Source: Pseudanabaena sp. M085S1SP2A07QC (GTDB taxonomy: Bacteria; Cyanobacteriota; Cyanobacteriia; Pseudanabaenales; Pseudanabaenaceae). Taken from it: 64,000 nucleotides of DNA. The notes under the pieces were generated by a model. That model was given only the letters and a program-made list of their open reading frames with translations, was not told the DNA's origin and did no database searches. This document shows positions 53,039-61,576 of this stretch, piece by piece. Within the stretch, counting starts at the first letter, position 1, and each line of letters starts with the position of its first letter. A program made the translations under genes and the position numbers. The stretch is taken from NCBI GenBank assembly GCA_020404895.1, contig JADBWK010000024.1, positions 57,287 through 121,286 on the forward strand, read 5' to 3'.

Positions 53039-53902
53039 ATGACTCTGCAACCTCTAATATCTGAAGAAGCGATCGCTCCAGAGATCGATTATCCTGACAG
53101 TGACGGCAATCCTATGGCTGACAATACCGAACAATATCGCTGGATTGTGATCATCAAAGAAAATCTAGAGATCATGTATGCCGATGCCCCCAATGTATTT
53201 GTAGCGGGAGATTTACTTTGGTATCCAGTGCGCCGTACTCAAAAACGAGTTGCACCTGATGTAATGGTAGCGCTAGGTCGTCCCAAAGGTCGTAGGGGTT
53301 CTTATAAACAATGGCTAGAGGATAATATTGCCCCACAGGTCGTTTTTGAGATCCTGTCACCCAGTAATAAAGATCGGCGTGGTCAAGATTCCCTTGAAGA
53401 TAAGTTTGACTTTTATCAAACCTATGGGGTTCAGGAATATTACATTTACGATCCCGATGATTTGATCTTAGAAGGCTGGCAGCGAGTTGGCGATCGCCTA
53501 GTCCAAATTCCATCAATGCTGAATTGGGTTAGTCCATTGTTAGGAATTAGATTTGATTGGGCAATCGGACAGGATTTAATCATCTCGCGTCCCGACGGTC
53601 AGAGATTTTTGTCGCCCGTGGAACTAAGTCAACGTTTGCAGCAATCAGAAATCCAAGTCTGGCAAGAACAGCAACGCACCGCCCAAGAGCGTAGACGCGC
53701 TGAACAAGAAAGTCTACGCGCCGAGCAGGAAAGCCTACGCGCCGAGCAGGAAAGTCTACGCGCCGAGCAGGAAAGCCTACGCGCCGAGCAGGAAAGCCTA
53801 CGTGCTGAGCAGGAAAGCCTACGCGCCGAGCAGGAAAGCCTACGTGCTAATCGCCTTGCTGAGCGTTTACGAGCTTTAGGTATCGATCCAGACGATGTTT
53901 AA
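53039..53902 (+). CDS. Uma2 family protein with C-terminal heptapeptide repeats
   Basis: ATG 53039 (MTLQPLISEE), with a GAGGG just upstream, is preferred over an in-frame GTG 52952. The Uma2 domain spans about residues 30-215: EIMYADAPNVFVAGDLLWYP, VAPDVMVALGRP (active-site Asp), PQVVFEILSPSN (E-x-L-S) and DKFDFYQTYGVQEYYIYDP. The end is eight near-identical AEQESLR heptads forming a coiled coil, encoded by a 21-bp tandem repeat, then RLAERLRALGIDPDDV. Such coiled tails are common in the family. The stop overlaps the next gene by 8 nt. Confidence 0.88.
   Translation: MTLQPLISEEAIAPEIDYPDSDGNPMADNTEQYRWIVIIKENLEIMYADAPNVFVAGDLLWYPVRRTQKRVAPDVMVALGRPKGRRGSYKQWLEDNIAPQVVFEILSPSNKDRRGQDSLEDKFDFYQTYGVQEYYIYDPDDLILEGWQRVGDRLVQIPSMLNWVSPLLGIRFDWAIGQDLIISRPDGQRFLSPVELSQRLQQSEIQVWQEQQRTAQERRRAEQESLRAEQESLRAEQESLRAEQESLRAEQESLRAEQESLRAEQESLRANRLAERLRALGIDPDDV
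53697..53846 (+). repeat. 21-bp tandem repeat within the Uma2 gene
   Basis: About seven copies of a GAGCAGGAAAGCCTACGCGC unit plus one base encode AEQESLR. Copies differ mostly by silent changes (CGC/CGT, GCC/GCT), implying recent expansion under protein-level constraint. Confidence 0.85.
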
Positions 53903-54476
53903 ACTTGAAGGCAATCTAGGACTCTGTGGCGCACATCGGACTGGCAAAACAACATTAGCGATCGCGATATCCTCACTCCTAAATATCCCCTTTGTCCGCA
54001 CTACGACCAGCCAAGTTTTTGCACAGCTTGGCTTAGATCCTGCGGAACCAATGGACTTTCAAACAAGGCTGTTTGTGCAGAATCATGTTTTGGATGCTGC
54101 CGAGCAGGTTTGGCAAGAATCGGCTAGCCCTTTTATTAGCGATCGCACCCCAATTGACATGATTGCTTACACCCTCGGCGATATTCAAGGCAAAACTGAG
54201 GTGGATTTCGACCTGCTAAGTCAATATATAGATCGTTGTTTTGCTAGTACCAATCAATTTTTTCAAAATCTCGCCATTATTCAACCAGGTATCCCGCTTG
54301 TTTATGAGGAGGGCAAGGCGGCGCTGAATGCTGCATATATTGAGCATATTAATATTTTAGTGATTGGATTATGTAGCGATCGCCGTCTCAAGACTAATGT
54401 ATTTTGTAATGCGCGAAATGCGATCGATCTAGAAGCAAGAATCCTTAATATTTTGGAACATTTTGGAGAGATTTAA
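53895..54476 (+). CDS. P-loop NTPase (AAA/kinase-like)
   Basis: The 193-residue protein has a Walker A motif GAHRTGKTTLA at residues 12-22, a probable Walker B-type strand FISDRTPIDMIAYTL near 80, and a C-terminal Asp/Arg-containing part (GLCSDRRLKTNVFCNARN). The layout resembles AAA_28/thymidylate-kinase-like ATPases that phosphorylate or sense nucleotides. No further domain is present. It overlaps the Uma2 gene by 8 nt, so the pair is co-translated. Confidence 0.72.
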   Translation: MFKLEGNLGLCGAHRTGKTTLAIAISSLLNIPFVRTTTSQVFAQLGLDPAEPMDFQTRLFVQNHVLDAAEQVWQESASPFISDRTPIDMIAYTLGDIQGKTEVDFDLLSQYIDRCFASTNQFFQNLAIIQPGIPLVYEEGKAALNAAYIEHINILVIGLCSDRRLKTNVFCNARNAIDLEARILNILEHFGEI

Positions 54477-54587
54477 ATCTCGGAAAAATGGGTAACTTGA
54501 TCTATAGGGCAAGGGGTAAAAGTTATCTGTAGGTGAGGGCAAGTGAACTTCAATAATTTGGAATTGGAATGTATTGTCAGTCTATAG

Positions 54588-55106
54588 CTACGCGATCGCG
54601 GTTTTAGTAACGTAAATCAAAAAGAACAAGGTTTTACACTGATTGAGTTATTGGTGGTAATCATTATTATTGGTTTGCTAGCCGCGATCGCATTGCCATC
54701 ATTTTTGAGTCAAACTGACAAGGCGAGGTTTGCCGAAGCTAAGTCATATGTCGCGATGATGAGTCGATTACAACAGGCGTACTATCTAGAAAAACAAACT
54801 TTTACTACTGATATGGCTACATTGGGGGTAGCTGCAAATTCTACATCCCATACTTACAGCATACTTGCGGGGAGTGTGAACGGAAACATTACCCCAGAAG
54901 AACCTAAGCAACTGATCACAAATGTTGCTACGCCTAAGTCAGCGACCAAGGCTTTTGTGGGGGGAGTGGGTATCCCTAAGGTAGTGCGAATTGACACTGT
55001 TTTTTGTATTGCTAATGTAATAAATATCAGCCCTATCCCTCCTGGAGCATTGGATGTATCAGCGCAAACTATGGTTTGCCCTACCAATTTTTCGATACAA
55101 GATTAA
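54588..55106 (+). pseudogene. Type IV pilin-like gene lacking a start codon
   Basis: The frame encodes the prepilin core EQGFTLIELLVVIIIIGLLAAIALPSF, split here as EQGFTLIELLVV and IIGLLAAIALPSF, plus a pilin globular domain with a late Cys pair (FCIANVI, MVCPTNF). In frame upstream is a TAG at 54585-54587. The codons between it and the cleavage site contain no ATG, GTG or TTG. A GTG within the hydrophobic stretch (54651) would give no signal. The leader is thus lost or out of frame: pseudogene, frameshift or sequencing error. The intact paralogue is next. Confidence 0.7.
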
Positions 55107-55243
55107 CAACCTATTTGTAACAGATGTAAAGTTCGCAAAAATATTTTTAGTCAGAGTGATATCATCCTGTTTTTTTGTGGGTAAGTTACTTTCACAACAA
55201 CCCAACAAGTTAACTTTCTTGACATACACGGGATTAAAGAATT

Positions 55244-55804
55244 ATGAAATCTGAATTCAAGACCAAGCTCATCCAACACATGCTCAACAAGAAGAATGGC
55301 GAAAAGGGCTTTACCCTGATCGAACTTCTCGTTGTTATCATCATCATCGGTATTCTTGCTGCGATCGCACTTCCTTCTTTCTTGAACCAAGCTGCAAAAG
55401 CTCGTCAGTCTGAAGCTAAGACCTCCGTTGGTTCTATGATCAAGGCTCAAGAAGCTTACTACCTAGAGAAGCAATCCTACGCTAATGCTTTTACCACACT
55501 TGGACAAGAGCAAGGTACGATCAAGACTCAGACTGAAAACTATACCTACGCAATTTCTGGTGCATCTCGTGGTACTACTGGCACTGCTGCCAATGGCTTT
55601 GTAAGTGCAACTCCTCGTGAACCAAGCTTGAAAGCTTACGCTGCTCTTTCTCAGCTTGTTGCTACTGGAAGTACCAATAACACTCTCAGTGTACTCTGTG
55701 AAGCTCTGACTGCTGGTATTATTACTGCTAGTTACACTGACTTTACACTTTCCTCCACTGCTGCGCCTGCATGTAACACCGCAAGCTTTACTGGCATTCA
55801 ATAG
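55244..55804 (+). CDS. pilA: Type IV pilin PilA-like
   Basis: The 186-residue prepilin has a 22-residue basic leader ending NGEKG, cut by PilD before Phe23. The hydrophobic N-terminal helix FTLIELLVVIIIIGILAAIA follows, with Glu at mature position 5, needed for assembly. The head domain holds EAYYLEKQSYANAFTTLG and a disulfide-candidate Cys pair (LCEALTAG and PACNTAS). It is richly Ser/Thr-containing and next to an OGT-type gene, so it may be glycosylated. It ends with a terminator. Confidence 0.92.
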   Translation: MKSEFKTKLIQHMLNKKNGEKGFTLIELLVVIIIIGILAAIALPSFLNQAAKARQSEAKTSVGSMIKAQEAYYLEKQSYANAFTTLGQEQGTIKTQTENYTYAISGASRGTTGTAANGFVSATPREPSLKAYAALSQLVATGSTNNTLSVLCEALTAGIITASYTDFTLSSTAAPACNTASFTGIQ

Positions 55805-55847
55805 TATTTAGAAGTCTCACTGTAAGGAGTCTAAATATTTTAGTATT

Positions 55848-55887
55848 AAAAAAGATGTAGAGAATATATAATCTCTGCATCTTTTTT
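55848..55887 (+). terminator. Terminator of pilA
   Basis: AAAAAAGATGTAGAGA (55848-55863) pairs with 55872-55887, one G-U pair, T-run at the end. Confidence 0.85.
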
Positions 55888-55914
55888 ATTGTTTGACCTT
55901 ACCAAAATATAACT

Positions 55915-58900
55915 GTGAATAGTATGGACTCCTTAGAAGATTGCTCACTTATTGCTATAGATCTACAAAAACAAGCCCATCAAGCTTATAAAGAAAGTAA
56001 CTATCAAGTTGCAGTAGAGCTATATCAACAATTAGTGAGTATTTATCCTACTCCCCAAGAGCATCACTTCTACTTGGGACTCAACCACCTGCTAGGCAAG
56101 CAGTCTGAGGTAGCTATATCAACATGGCAAACCTTAATTGAGGGTGAAGATGATTTCACAAATATTGAGTCTATTACTCTCGAACTATCTCACTTCCTTA
56201 ATCAAGAAGCAAATTATCAGGTTATAAACGAACAAATTGATAAAGCTATTCAAATTCGGGATTGTCTCTGTGAAATAAATCCTTACTACCTCTCAAATCT
56301 CCTTAGTATTATTCTTCTTTCCTTAAATCAACAAAAATTTATTCGGGACAAAATCACTGAATTAGATATCTTCTCTTTATTAGATTCTGACTTGTTTATT
56401 CCTCTAGATGATTCTCAAATCACAGATTTCCTCACCTCTACACTAGAAAGTTACTCTGACAATGAAACAGCTATTCAACTAGTTGAGCGAGTTTGCCAAT
56501 ACCATCCACAACACGAATCTCTAATTAATGAGAGATTAAAAAATATTATAGATAGATTATTTAATAATCTCGATAAGTCTATACATTTAATGGCTTTGGG
56601 AAATCGTTTATATCCTGAAGATATAGATTTTTACATCGCTTTATCTATTGCCTATGCCAGAAAAAATAATTTTGTTCAGTCAACTGAAGTTGCACAACAA
56701 CTCTGTATCTTAGCGCAGAGACTGAATACAGTAGCTAAATTTATGGCTGGCAACGTCTTGATCTCTCAAATACTTCGCAATCCCTCTGAGTGGGATAAAG
56801 CTGTTGTAATTAATGAAGAGATAAATAAGCATTTACATAATTTAATTAATGAAGATTTTTTGCAATTCTCTGCTCGTGATGCTGCATTCCATATGATGGT
56901 TATTGGTTTTCACTCTGCATATTTTGCAGATTCTCCTAGAGAAAATCTGCAATTGAGGAGTGCCGTGCGTGAGTTTGCCACTCAAAGAATACTTGCAGGC
57001 AATTGGGAAATTATTGAAAAATATCGTAAAAGATTATTAATTAGGAAACAGAGTTATCTTCCTGAACGCCCTTTGAGGATTGGCTATATCTCTCAATGTC
57101 TGCGTAGACATTCAGTCGGTTTCCTCGCAAGATGGTTGATTAAGCATCATGATCGTAAGCATTTCATGATTCATGGATATTTAGGTGATGAATTTGAAAA
57201 AGAAACTCTTCGCAATTGGTATATTTCTCAGTTTGCAAAAGTAGATTTAGAGCCTATTACAGGTACAAATCTAGAAGCAGTGATTAATGACGGTATCGAC
57301 ATTTTAATTGATCTCGATAGTGTTACTGGTAAGCACGCGGGGTCTCTAGTATTTAAACCTGCGCCAATTCAAGCAACTTGGCTAGGTTGGGATGCTAATA
57401 GTCTAAGTAGTATCGACTATTTCATTGCCGATCCTTATGTCCTGCCTAACGATGCTCAGGAATATTACACCGAGAGGATTTGGCGATTACCACAGACATT
57501 TCTTGCCGTCGATGGATTTGAAGTGGGGATTCCTAGCATTCGCCGTGATCTGCTAGATATTCCTGAAGACGCAGTGGTCTATCTCAGCGCCCAAAATGTT
57601 GCAAAACGCCATCCTCGTAATATCTGGTGTCAGTTACAAATTCTCAAACAAGTTCCCAATAGCTATTTGCTTCTGAAAAGTATGAATGCTGATCAAGAAG
57701 CAATGCAGAATTTCTTTGTTGAACTGTTAGAAAAGGAAGGGATTGATAGGCATAGACTAAAATTTTTGCCAATGACAAATCTTGAAGAAGAGCATCGCGC
57801 CAATATGCGGATTGCTGATGTGGTTTTAGACACCTATCCATACAACGGCGCAACGCATACAATGGAAACCCTCTGGATGGAAGTCCCCCTAGTAACACAG
57901 GTGGGAGAGCAGTTTGCCTCCAGAAATAGCTATAGCATGATGATCAACGCAGGCATCACCGAAGGCATTGCTAAAACCGAGCAAGAATATATTGAATGGG
58001 GCGTGCGTCTGGGCATCGATCAAGAATTGCGTCAGCAGGTAATCGCTAAGTTACGCCAAGCTAAGCACACTGCACCACTCTGGAATGCTCGTCAATTTGC
58101 TAAGGATATGGAAACTGCCTATCAGCAAATGTGGGATATCTATGTACAGTCTGAAGATCCTGACTTAGAAATTGATCGCCAGAAAGATAAAGAACTATTT
58201 ATTGCCGAGGCAAAAATCAAAAATGAGGATGCAGTCTGGTTTGCTCAGCATGACAAACTAGACAAAGCAATCATTTGTTGGCAAACCGCAATTGATTGGG
58301 ACCCTGAATATGTTGATGCTTACTATAATCTCGGTACAGCCTATAACCAATTGCAAGATTATGAACAATCGGCACAGGTTTTTGAACAAGCTATTAAACT
58401 TAAGCCAAATTACCCTGAAGCTCTATATAATTTAGGACTAACTCTCGTAAAGCTAAATAGACTAGATGATGCTATTCACAGTTATCAAAAAGCATTAGAA
58501 ATTAGTCCCGAAGATATCGATATCCATCTAGCGCTTGGCAGTGTTTACTTTAAGCAAAAACAACTCAAGCCATCTCTAGCTGCCTATAAATCAGCTTTAG
58601 CAATCAATTCCAAGTCAAGCTCTGCTCTAGTTAGCATTGGTGCTGTATTGCTTGAAATGGGTGAAGTTGATCGGGCAATTACTTACCTTGAGGAAGGGTT
58701 AAACATCTTACCGAATGATGCTCAAGCATATTGTAATTTAGGTTACGCCTTCATGCTCAAGAAGGAAACAGACAAATCTATCTTCTTCTATAACAAAGCC
58801 CTAGAACTTGATCCGACTTTTGCCGATGCTTACTGGCATTTTAACAATCACATCGTTTCTTTTGTCAATCATCCTCTATATTTTAACTTCCCTGTCAGAA

Positions 58901-60393
58901 GGCAACTAGCGGATCAGTTTCTGAATACCTGCTATGGAAATGATCCTATTAGATCCTCTTTGGTATACCTTACCAATTACATCTTTTCGGGAATGAATGA
59001 CCAAGTCCAGCAGAGAGTCGCAGATTTAGAAACACATATACTTGCTCATGAATCACAATTGTCTAACTTGGAAATAGAACTTATTTATGCTAACTTTCTA
59101 TTCCTTGTTTCTAGCACTAGAGATAACCTTGAGCGAAATTCTCATCTATATAGTTTTGCAGGCAATCTTTTCACTAAGGAAGTAATCTCATTAATTGAAC
59201 AGCGTTGTGATTGGCACTCAGAATACACAGTGCAGTATTCATCCCAAGATGATCGCCCTTTACGCATCGGTATCATCTCACCCAATTTTGGTCGTCATTC
59301 TGTCGGCTGGTGTAGCCTAGACACCATTCGTGAGTTAGGCAAACTCACACCGCATCTGTATTTGTATAATACAGGCTTAGGCAAACCTGACAACTTATCT
59401 AGAGAATTTGAAAGCTCTGTTACCAAGTATTATTGGTATGAGAAGGAATTGGCTATTCCTGAAGAAAGTAGCTATGATGCCAGACTGAACAGAATTAGTA
59501 ATGACATTCTTAACGATCAGTTGGATATTCTTATTGATTTAGACTCCATTACTCATCCTTTTAATCTACACTTACTTACTCGCAAACTAGCTCCTATTCG
59601 TATATCTTGGTTAGGGTTTGATGCTCCTTTTATTTCGTCTGATAATTATTGGCTAGGCGATCAATATACCCATCCTGTAGGTATAGATAAGTATTATGTA
59701 GAAAAGATCGTTAGATTACCAAATGCCCACATGGCAGTTGCAGGATTTGATTGTATAGAAATTGATCGCGATCAAGAAAGAGCTAAGTTAGGTATCACCC
59801 CTAGCCAAGTTACCTATTTGATGGCAGCCCCTGGACGTAAATTTAATAGAGCTATGGCTAAGGCAGGCGCACAAATACTGAATCAAGTTCCTAATTCAGT
59901 CTTGCTTTACAAAGGTATTGTTGATCTGGATGTAGTTAAAGCTATTTTTGAGAATGAATGTGATGCTGTTGGGGTGAATTCTGAAAGAATTAAGTTTTTA
60001 CCTGCTACAAAAACAGAAAAAGAACACCGTTCAGTTTATCAACTTGCTGATGTCTTTTTAGATTCCTATCCCTATAATGGTGGTACACATAACCTAGAAG
60101 CTCTCTGGTTCAATTTACCCGTAGTTACCCATAAAGGAGAACAATCTTTTGCCAGAATGGGATATTCATTCTTGCAAGCTATTGGTATTGATCAAGGGAT
60201 TGCAAGTAACTGGAATGAATATATTGAGTGGGGTGTAAGGTATGGATTAGACACAAATTTGAGAAATTCTGTTAAGCAACATCTAATCGATTCTAAAAAT
60301 CCTGATCATCTAGCACCCCTCTGGAATCCGAAGAAACTAGCACAGGATATGTATAAGTTGTTGGAAACTCTTTGCTTAAATCAAAATATTTGA
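55915..60393 (+). CDS. Double-headed SPINDLY/OGT-type glycosyltransferase with TPRs
   Basis: The 1,492-residue protein has an N-terminal TPR-like part (residues about 15-380). A first GT41 domain occupies about 385-742, with RPLRIGYISQCLRRHSVGF, QATWLGWDANSLSSIDYFIA and DTYPYNGATHTMETLWMEVP. TPR repeats are at about 776-978 (YYNLGTAYNQLQDYEQSAQV). A second GT41 domain is at about 1112-1486, with RPLRIGIISPNFGRHSVGW, RISWLGFDAPFIS and DSYPYNGGTHNLEALWFNLP. Both heads keep the His of RHSVG and the donor-loop D-x-Y-P-Y-N-G. This class O-glycosylates proteins with GlcNAc or fucose. GTG 55915 or ATG 55924 may start it. Position after pilA suggests pilin as target (inference). Confidence 0.88.
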   Translation: MNSMDSLEDCSLIAIDLQKQAHQAYKESNYQVAVELYQQLVSIYPTPQEHHFYLGLNHLLGKQSEVAISTWQTLIEGEDDFTNIESITLELSHFLNQEANYQVINEQIDKAIQIRDCLCEINPYYLSNLLSIILLSLNQQKFIRDKITELDIFSLLDSDLFIPLDDSQITDFLTSTLESYSDNETAIQLVERVCQYHPQHESLINERLKNIIDRLFNNLDKSIHLMALGNRLYPEDIDFYIALSIAYARKNNFVQSTEVAQQLCILAQRLNTVAKFMAGNVLISQILRNPSEWDKAVVINEEINKHLHNLINEDFLQFSARDAAFHMMVIGFHSAYFADSPRENLQLRSAVREFATQRILAGNWEIIEKYRKRLLIRKQSYLPERPLRIGYISQCLRRHSVGFLARWLIKHHDRKHFMIHGYLGDEFEKETLRNWYISQFAKVDLEPITGTNLEAVINDGIDILIDLDSVTGKHAGSLVFKPAPIQATWLGWDANSLSSIDYFIADPYVLPNDAQEYYTERIWRLPQTFLAVDGFEVGIPSIRRDLLDIPEDAVVYLSAQNVAKRHPRNIWCQLQILKQVPNSYLLLKSMNADQEAMQNFFVELLEKEGIDRHRLKFLPMTNLEEEHRANMRIADVVLDTYPYNGATHTMETLWMEVPLVTQVGEQFASRNSYSMMINAGITEGIAKTEQEYIEWGVRLGIDQELRQQVIAKLRQAKHTAPLWNARQFAKDMETAYQQMWDIYVQSEDPDLEIDRQKDKELFIAEAKIKNEDAVWFAQHDKLDKAIICWQTAIDWDPEYVDAYYNLGTAYNQLQDYEQSAQVFEQAIKLKPNYPEALYNLGLTLVKLNRLDDAIHSYQKALEISPEDIDIHLALGSVYFKQKQLKPSLAAYKSALAINSKSSSALVSIGAVLLEMGEVDRAITYLEEGLNILPNDAQAYCNLGYAFMLKKETDKSIFFYNKALELDPTFADAYWHFNNHIVSFVNHPLYFNFPVRRQLADQFLNTCYGNDPIRSSLVYLTNYIFSGMNDQVQQRVADLETHILAHESQLSNLEIELIYANFLFLVSSTRDNLERNSHLYSFAGNLFTKEVISLIEQRCDWHSEYTVQYSSQDDRPLRIGIISPNFGRHSVGWCSLDTIRELGKLTPHLYLYNTGLGKPDNLSREFESSVTKYYWYEKELAIPEESSYDARLNRISNDILNDQLDILIDLDSITHPFNLHLLTRKLAPIRISWLGFDAPFISSDNYWLGDQYTHPVGIDKYYVEKIVRLPNAHMAVAGFDCIEIDRDQERAKLGITPSQVTYLMAAPGRKFNRAMAKAGAQILNQVPNSVLLYKGIVDLDVVKAIFENECDAVGVNSERIKFLPATKTEKEHRSVYQLADVFLDSYPYNGGTHNLEALWFNLPVVTHKGEQSFARMGYSFLQAIGIDQGIASNWNEYIEWGVRYGLDTNLRNSVKQHLIDSKNPDHLAPLWNPKKLAQDMYKLLETLCLNQNI

Positions 60394-60530
60394 TAGTGAT
60401 AAGTAAATTGTTTTTTATCCTACTCCCTTCCCAGCTAAAGATTAGACCCTGCGATGCAAAGCGATACCAAGCTCACTCTTTGTTTTGTCAGTCTATTTCT
60501 TTAGCGGTAAGGGACTAGTAAGCATCCTGC

Positions 60531-61523
60531 TTATTTGTTGGTGTATAGATGCAAATTGCTAGCATAATCTCTCATTTGCTGCACAACAGGCAAAGATTCT
60601 AGTCCATGATCAACTAGATATGAAAACTGGGCTAGAGTCTCGATAATGCTATTGGCAAAGTTATAACTTGGGTCTTCGCCATTTTGCCTAGTTAAATAGA
60701 CAAGTATCTCTAAAGAATAATCAGTAAAGCTCATGAGATCGGCAATACAAGCTAATTTCAACATTTTTTCTGGTGATTTTAAATGCTCATTTATATCTTC
60801 ACGAAGTAAATCTCGTAGATAAAAAGCATCACCCCACAGTAATTGCCCTGATCTTTTATCTGAACAGATTGGCAAATTCTCTCTGAGTCGATAAGATGGA
60901 GCTATATCAAATAAAGAAAAGTCATACTTTCTTAAAAAGGTATCGACATCGGCAAATAGAGGTTGATTGTTATATAAAGGTGAAAACTCTACTTCAATTT
61001 GTACAGCTAAAGTACTACAATTTAACGTTTTAAGAGAACCCTGTAAAACATCCAGATCTGCACCTTGAACATCGATTTGAAGAAAGTCAATCTCATTAAT
61101 GCACTCTTCTTCACAGAAATGATCTAAAGTAGTTGTCTTAATTTCAAGACTAAAATCTAGGTTCATTAGCTTTGAAAGCCCATCTAGTCTCTTTACATAA
61201 GGAATATTAGGAGAATACAAAGAACTACATATAGGATTTTTAGTGACATAAAGAGTTCTTGATTCTATTTCTTTACCAAGAGCTACAGGGATATGCTTTT
61301 CATTCCAGTTTACTTGTCTTATTTCGAGATCTATATTTGCCTCATCACAAGCATCAGCATCAGCGTCAAATCCATAAATACTTAGGTTAGGCGCAAATAT
61401 TTGCCAACCTCGGCTAGCATAGTCATCATCACTATCTATCTTTCTTGATCCCACATTACAAATTGTCATGTGAATATTGTCTAAAAGACGATTTTTCTTT
61501 AAAATTGGAAGAAATAATGACAT
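60531..61523 (-). CDS. FkbM family methyltransferase
   Basis: The 330-residue SAM-dependent methyltransferase is of the FkbM type, which methylates hydroxyls of sugars and polyketides. It has the SAM strand IYGFDADADACDEAN near 49, then TTTLDHFCEEECINEIDFLQ near 130, the DVQGADLDVLQGS motif near 151, and a C-terminal helical extension. The DNA is AT-rich. It is one of two FkbM genes on the minus strand, convergent with the GT41 gene, fitting modification of surface glycans (inference). Confidence 0.85.
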   Translation of the reverse strand: MSLFLPILKKNRLLDNIHMTICNVGSRKIDSDDDYASRGWQIFAPNLSIYGFDADADACDEANIDLEIRQVNWNEKHIPVALGKEIESRTLYVTKNPICSSLYSPNIPYVKRLDGLSKLMNLDFSLEIKTTTLDHFCEEECINEIDFLQIDVQGADLDVLQGSLKTLNCSTLAVQIEVEFSPLYNNQPLFADVDTFLRKYDFSLFDIAPSYRLRENLPICSDKRSGQLLWGDAFYLRDLLREDINEHLKSPEKMLKLACIADLMSFTDYSLEILVYLTRQNGEDPSYNFANSIIETLAQFSYLVDHGLESLPVVQQMRDYASNLHLYTNK

Positions 61524-61576
61524 ACAAAAATAGATTCTTTTGCGTGTTTACGAATATTGTAGATAAGTCTACATAG

